Positions 53,797-56,851 of a DNA stretch of 56,851 nt are shown here, piece by piece. Each line of letters opens with the position of its first letter. Positions within the stretch are counted from its first letter, which is position 1. Below the pieces are notes generated by a model that had not been told where the DNA came from, did no database searches, and saw only the letters and a program-made list of their open reading frames with translations. The position numbers and the translations under genes were made by a program. The DNA comes from Dethiothermospora halolimnae (lineage in GTDB: Bacteria; Bacillota; Clostridia; Tissierellales; VENL01): assembly GCF_037577855.1 (NCBI RefSeq), contig NZ_JBAKFX010000022.1, positions 1 to 56,851 of the forward strand. Direction: 5' to 3'.

Positions 53797-54723
53797 TTAT
53801 GAACACTTATCTAAAAAATCATCTATTATACTTTTATACTTGTCATCTCCAAATAGCAAATCCACCCCTAAAGAACATAATCCCGACACCCTCGATTGAG
53901 TTATATTTCCAAAATAACCACACACATCTTTAGTTTTATAGTCACAAAACCTTATTATAAGTACCATACTTATAGCTTTAGCTTCCGTTGTTTCTCTAAC
54001 ATATTTCATTTTTATCTTAGTTCTATCTTGATTTATATAATTTGCCACAAAATCAATCACATTATCGGGTTCTATATCCTTAGCTATAACAACTTTTTCA
54101 CTTTTATATTCACATTTTTGATTTTCAAAGCCATATTTTAATTCTATTTGTTTTTCTTCATCTTCAGAATTGGGCACTAACATAAAATCTAAGTATTCTT
54201 TTATAGCTTTTTTCTTATTTTTTTCGCTATATAACTTTAATATAAAGTCAGTATCTAGTATTTGGAACTTATCTTTTACCTCTCCCAAGTATATAGGGGC
54301 ACTTGAATAGGGATATAGAAACACTTTTTTACCCCATCCTTTTAATTTTCTAGGGTTTTTGTGGATATATTTTGATGCTTGAAGTATATACTTATCATTA
54401 TCTATTATTTCACTTCTAAACCTGTCTGAAAAAACATGGCCTCTTCTTTCATATTTTATATTATAATACTTGGCATATGATAGATTTAATCCGTGCATTA
54501 GTCTTGATATATCAGCTCCAGCTGAATCAATAACCATATGGGCATGATTATCCATCAAGCAATAAGCATATAACTTAAAACCATACTTCTTTTTATATCT
54601 TTTTAATCTTAGCAAGAATTGTTCCTTATCATAGTCATCTCTAAATAATAAAATTCCATCAACAGATCTAATCATCACATGATAAATCGAAAAATTTGTT
54701 TTTGATCTAATAGGTCTAGGCAT
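53797..54723 (-). CDS. REP-associated tyrosine transposase (RAYT), copy 2
   Basis: This 308-residue protein is nearly identical to copy 1 at 37.2-38.1 kb. It has the same HUH motif (His60, His62) and Tyr119 in SKYIHKNP. Differences include SK for LK at residues 7-8, Asn for Asp in the EPDDV segment, RTK for KAK, and a diverged C-terminus (DLLFGDDKYKSIIDDFLDKCS). Both copies keep open frames and all catalytic residues, which suggests recent movement or conversion and continued selection. The upstream hairpin is also retained. Confidence 0.9.
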   Translation of the reverse strand: MPRPIRSKTNFSIYHVMIRSVDGILLFRDDYDKEQFLLRLKRYKKKYGFKLYAYCLMDNHAHMVIDSAGADISRLMHGLNLSYAKYYNIKYERRGHVFSDRFRSEIIDNDKYILQASKYIHKNPRKLKGWGKKVFLYPYSSAPIYLGEVKDKFQILDTDFILKLYSEKNKKKAIKEYLDFMLVPNSEDEEKQIELKYGFENQKCEYKSEKVVIAKDIEPDNVIDFVANYINQDRTKIKMKYVRETTEAKAISMVLIIRFCDYKTKDVCGYFGNITQSRVSGLCSLGVDLLFGDDKYKSIIDDFLDKCS

Positions 54724-54728
54724 AGCAA

Positions 54729-54775
54729 TACCCCTTTCGCTAATTTTTATGTCTTAAGTATTAGCTTAAGAGATA
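54729..54775 (-). promoter_or_regulatory. Hairpin masking the RAYT ribosome binding site, copy 2
   Basis: The same stem-loop as in copy 1. Here the 5' arm reads TATCTCTT instead of TACCCCTT. Both C-to-T changes turn G-C pairs into G-U pairs, so the stem persists in RNA although the DNA palindrome is broken. Confidence 0.7.
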
Positions 54776-54872
54776 TTTTTTATACATGATTTAATATTTT
54801 ATTGTATGAACCGGTTTTATATTTGGAGAAGTTTATTGTATTTAATTTACCGGCTTTTTCACTGAACCGGTT

Positions 54873-55838
54873 TTAAATTTGGGATCTATCGTCTACTTTT
54901 CTTATTACTGAATGACAAATGGGTTCAAAGTGTCTTAACCAGAACCTTTTTCCTTCTCTATTTTGGGATTCAAAATCTACGGTACAATGCTTCATACCAT
55001 TTTTTATTCCCCAATTTATAACTTCAGCTAGAACATTAGTAGCTATATCCAAACCTCTGGTTCTGGGATCTGTGTATCCAAAGTTTACCCCTAGAGTCCC
55101 CTTATCTTGAACCGTTTTAGCATTAGGCCCTTTGCCGACCATTGCTCTTATGGCAGATACCATTTCCCCTTGCCTTTCTGCCACAAAAGTTATAACATCT
55201 TTATTAAAAAAATTATTTTTTAACTCCTCAATTGTAGGTTCCTTGCCTCTATTTAAAAATATCGGCTCTCTACTTAAATGGGCATTGATACCTTTATCAA
55301 ATCTTTTAATATCCATAATATCATCTAATTTGGCCCTTCTTATTAATATATCTTTTGACCTGTCTATTTCTATTGGTACCATAGGTCTTAGTCCATCTAT
55401 TACTAATAACCCAAATGAAAGGTTAAAGAACAGCTCCTTTAACAAATCATCATTGGCATAATATGTAATGCAGTGGGTATAGTTTTCCATGGAAATCCAT
55501 TCTTTTGAAAGATATCTATAAAGTCGATAATATATATCTTCTTTGTTATCATTACCAAGGGAACTATGGCCCCATTCAGGAATATAGACTCCTTTGTTAT
55601 TACCTTTAAATTCCTTTATATTTGCATATCCTGCCATGTAACCTACTACTTCACCATTTTTAATAGCTACTGCCGATGGATTATCACTTATACCCTTTAG
55701 CAGTGAAAAGATACTATCTAACTTTTCATATTTACCAGGTAATTCTTTATGATCTCTCCTTAACCTACCATAATTATCAGTAAATATTTTAACTGCATCT
55801 TCAACATAATTATTAATAAATGGTTTTATTTCGATCAC
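54873..55838 (-). CDS. GNAT-family N-acetyltransferase
   Basis: A 321-residue protein with two GNAT-like halves. The N-terminal half (about 1-150) has AVAIKNGEVVGYMAGY. The C-terminal half (about 165-310) has the acetyl-CoA-binding region TRGLDIATNVLAEVINWGIKNG and the final strand CTVDFESQNREGKRFWLRHF. The acceptor substrate is unknown. The start is GTG at 55838, with GGGGG upstream. Its TAA stop codon coincides with the edge of RAYT unit copy 2, so the last residues may derive from the insertion site. Confidence 0.85.
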   Translation of the reverse strand: MIEIKPFINNYVEDAVKIFTDNYGRLRRDHKELPGKYEKLDSIFSLLKGISDNPSAVAIKNGEVVGYMAGYANIKEFKGNNKGVYIPEWGHSSLGNDNKEDIYYRLYRYLSKEWISMENYTHCITYYANDDLLKELFFNLSFGLLVIDGLRPMVPIEIDRSKDILIRRAKLDDIMDIKRFDKGINAHLSREPIFLNRGKEPTIEELKNNFFNKDVITFVAERQGEMVSAIRAMVGKGPNAKTVQDKGTLGVNFGYTDPRTRGLDIATNVLAEVINWGIKNGMKHCTVDFESQNREGKRFWLRHFEPICHSVIRKVDDRSQI

Positions 55839-55944
55839 TTAACCGCCCCCTTATTTTCCACCTTAAATTCCTTAGACCATTATATTATACTAATGAGTTC
55901 TATATACACCTTTCATCTCCTTTATATTTCTAACATATTTATAA

Positions 55945-55978
55945 AAAAGGTCCTAACTTGAAGCCTCAGAACCTTTCT
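55945..55978 (-). terminator. Terminator of the ABC-2 permease gene
   Basis: The arms AAAAAAGGT and ACCTTTCTT flank a loop with additional partial pairing, 7 bases after the permease stop codon. A T run follows on the minus strand. Confidence 0.65.
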
Positions 55979-55984
55979 TTATAA

Positions 55985-56719
55985 TTAATCAACTTCCATT
56001 TTCTCCATATGCCAACATCCATATATAAGTCCTCCAATAAACATTACAATAGCTATTATGACTGTACTGGGTAAAATAGTGATACCTTTGATAATACTAT
56101 AATTATTCTCTATCAACATAAGATTAGATACCACCGGTAATGGAAATGGTATAAAACTTCTCACCTTTGGATTAACTAAAAACACTATACTTGTAATAAG
56201 CTGTGCAAAAATATATATTGACGGAGCAACTATGTTTCTACTAACTAATGCTATGGACCCGGTTACTGTAATCATAAGCATTTGAAAGGCAAAAGCTTTT
56301 ATAGTAAGTGTTAAATGTTTTATTATAATTGTGGTTGTAAGGGTATCCTTAAAACTTATAGTGCCTATAACTATAATTATAATAAACTCCACAATATATA
56401 ATAGGAATGCTACTAACACTATTGCAATGATTTTCCCCACAAATATCTTCCATCTATTATATCTATACATTATCAATGTTTCCATTGTATTGTTTTTAAA
56501 TTCACTTACAAATACATATGCTGTGAGTATATTTATGGCTATAAGAAAACCATATGAAAACATAGTCATATTTAGCCATGTAAATAGATCATCGACATTT
56601 ACTATAGATGACTTATTTAATGGAATATTGGTTATATACATCAAAGCAAATACTCCTAAAGTTAAGAGTATCCAAATTCTTTTAAATTTTTTCAACTCAC
56701 ATATTATAATATTATACAT
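55985..56719 (-). CDS. ABC-2 type transporter permease
   Basis: About 244 residues with six transmembrane helices (for example WILLTLGVFALMYI, LLYIVEFIIIIVIGTI, TIIAIVMFIGGLIYG) and FVSEFKNNTMETLIMYRYNRWKIFVGKI, the conserved cytoplasmic segment before TM3 in ABC-2 permeases. The first helix follows ELKKFKRI. An ATPase gene should lie beyond the right edge, upstream in transcription. The start is uncertain: ATG 56719 has a weak AGG, while the in-frame ATG at 56758 has none. Bacitracin or lantibiotic export and self-protection are common roles, but the substrate is unknown here. Confidence 0.8.
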   Translation of the reverse strand: MYNIIICELKKFKRIWILLTLGVFALMYITNIPLNKSSIVNVDDLFTWLNMTMFSYGFLIAINILTAYVFVSEFKNNTMETLIMYRYNRWKIFVGKIIAIVLVAFLLYIVEFIIIIVIGTISFKDTLTTTIIIKHLTLTIKAFAFQMLMITVTGSIALVSRNIVAPSIYIFAQLITSIVFLVNPKVRSFIPFPLPVVSNLMLIENNYSIIKGITILPSTVIIAIVMFIGGLIYGCWHMEKMEVD

Positions 56720-56771
56720 AGTATACCTGGTTTCTAAAACTATATCAAATAACATCATAAGAAATTATTAA

Positions 56772-56851
56772 GTATAGTTTTTCACTTCTTACAAAAGTGG
56801 TAGCATCACAGGATTCAGCTACTAGGGTGTAGCCCCTTGACTACAAATTCC
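56772..56851 (-). other. Hairpin-rich right edge, possible IS200/IS605-type end
   Basis: On the minus strand GCTAC-ACCCTA-GTAGC forms one hairpin and CACTT-TTGTAAG-AAGTG another, separated by TGAATCCTGTGATGCTAC. The arrangement is reminiscent of the right end and guide-RNA region of TnpB-carrying IS200/IS605 elements, but no tnpB sequence is within the window. Low confidence. Confidence 0.25.

Larger units (their letters stand above)
53611..54875 (-). mobile_element. RAYT transposase unit, copy 2
   Basis: The boundaries are AACCGGTT at 53612-53619 on the left and at 54865-54872 on the right, with an inner copy at 54809-54816. The right end abuts the TAA stop codon of the GNAT gene exactly as copy 1 abuts the ROK stop, and the transposase begins exactly the same 149 bases after it. 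The left non-coding part is about 50 bases shorter than in copy 1 but shares GCTTGTCCA and TATAATTAAATAAA segments. Confidence 0.75.

Overview
The window is A+T-rich DNA with strong AGGAGG-type ribosome binding sites, frequent GTG/TTG starts, sigma-A type promoters and low-GC Gram-positive gene families (MsmX/MalK-type sugar ABC ATPase, FadH/2-enoate reductase, lipoprotein MalE). This points to an anaerobic Firmicute of the Clostridia/Tissierellia kind. The species cannot be named from the sequence alone. No tRNA, rRNA or CRISPR array was seen.

Region 1, about 0.6-23.2 kb, is a defence island, almost all on the minus strand. It holds a truncated protein gene, a tyrosine-recombinase-like protein without its catalytic residues, and an OLD-family ATPase/TOPRIM nuclease. 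A four-part operon follows: PLD/SNF2-type helicase (split by a one-base frameshift or an ATGA overlap), DUF4391 protein, and type III Mod and Res. Next come a small unknown gene and a three-gene operon of a ~100-residue protein, an HsdM-like protein with a degenerate methylase motif, and a complete two-TRD HsdS, with no HsdR. A hybrid sensor kinase, an ~860-residue multi-HTH protein with a sigma-region-4-like segment, and the decayed remnant of a second HsdM close the region. Palindromic GGCATGCC repeats are scattered from 14 to 25 kb.

Region 2, 23.3-36.9 kb, is ordinary accessory and housekeeping DNA: a CPBP membrane protease, an MBL-fold hydrolase, a nucleotidyltransferase with an overlapping partner, a FadH-type enoate reductase with a divergent TetR regulator (operator and promoter visible), a secreted M14 carboxypeptidase, a chemoreceptor, a methyltransferase, and an NAD-salvage operon (NrtR-like regulator, PncA, PncB) whose promoter overlaps three GTTATTAAC-type repeats at an exact 14-bp period.

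Region 3, 38.2-52.5 kb, is a ten-gene minus-strand maltodextrin operon. In transcription order it encodes GH31 alpha-glucosidase, MalQ, glycogen phosphorylase, MalE, a small membrane protein, MalF with an unusual ~280-residue charged N-terminal extension, MalG, the MsmX/MalK ATPase, a LacI-family repressor and a ROK glucokinase. Two TGCAA-CGCTTGCA operators precede it. Imported maltodextrins would be cleaved to glucose-1-phosphate and glucose, and the glucose phosphorylated.

Two nearly identical RAYT-type (HUH/Y1) transposase units bracket this operon, at 36.9-38.2 and 53.6-54.9 kb. Each is bounded by AACCGGTT palindromes in inverted arrangement. In each, the palindrome directly abuts the stop codon of the upstream gene, and the transposase starts at exactly the same distance from that stop. 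A conserved hairpin would mask the transposase ribosome binding site. An isolated pair of the same palindromes lies at 52.5 kb. The window ends with a GNAT acetyltransferase and an ABC-2 type permease.
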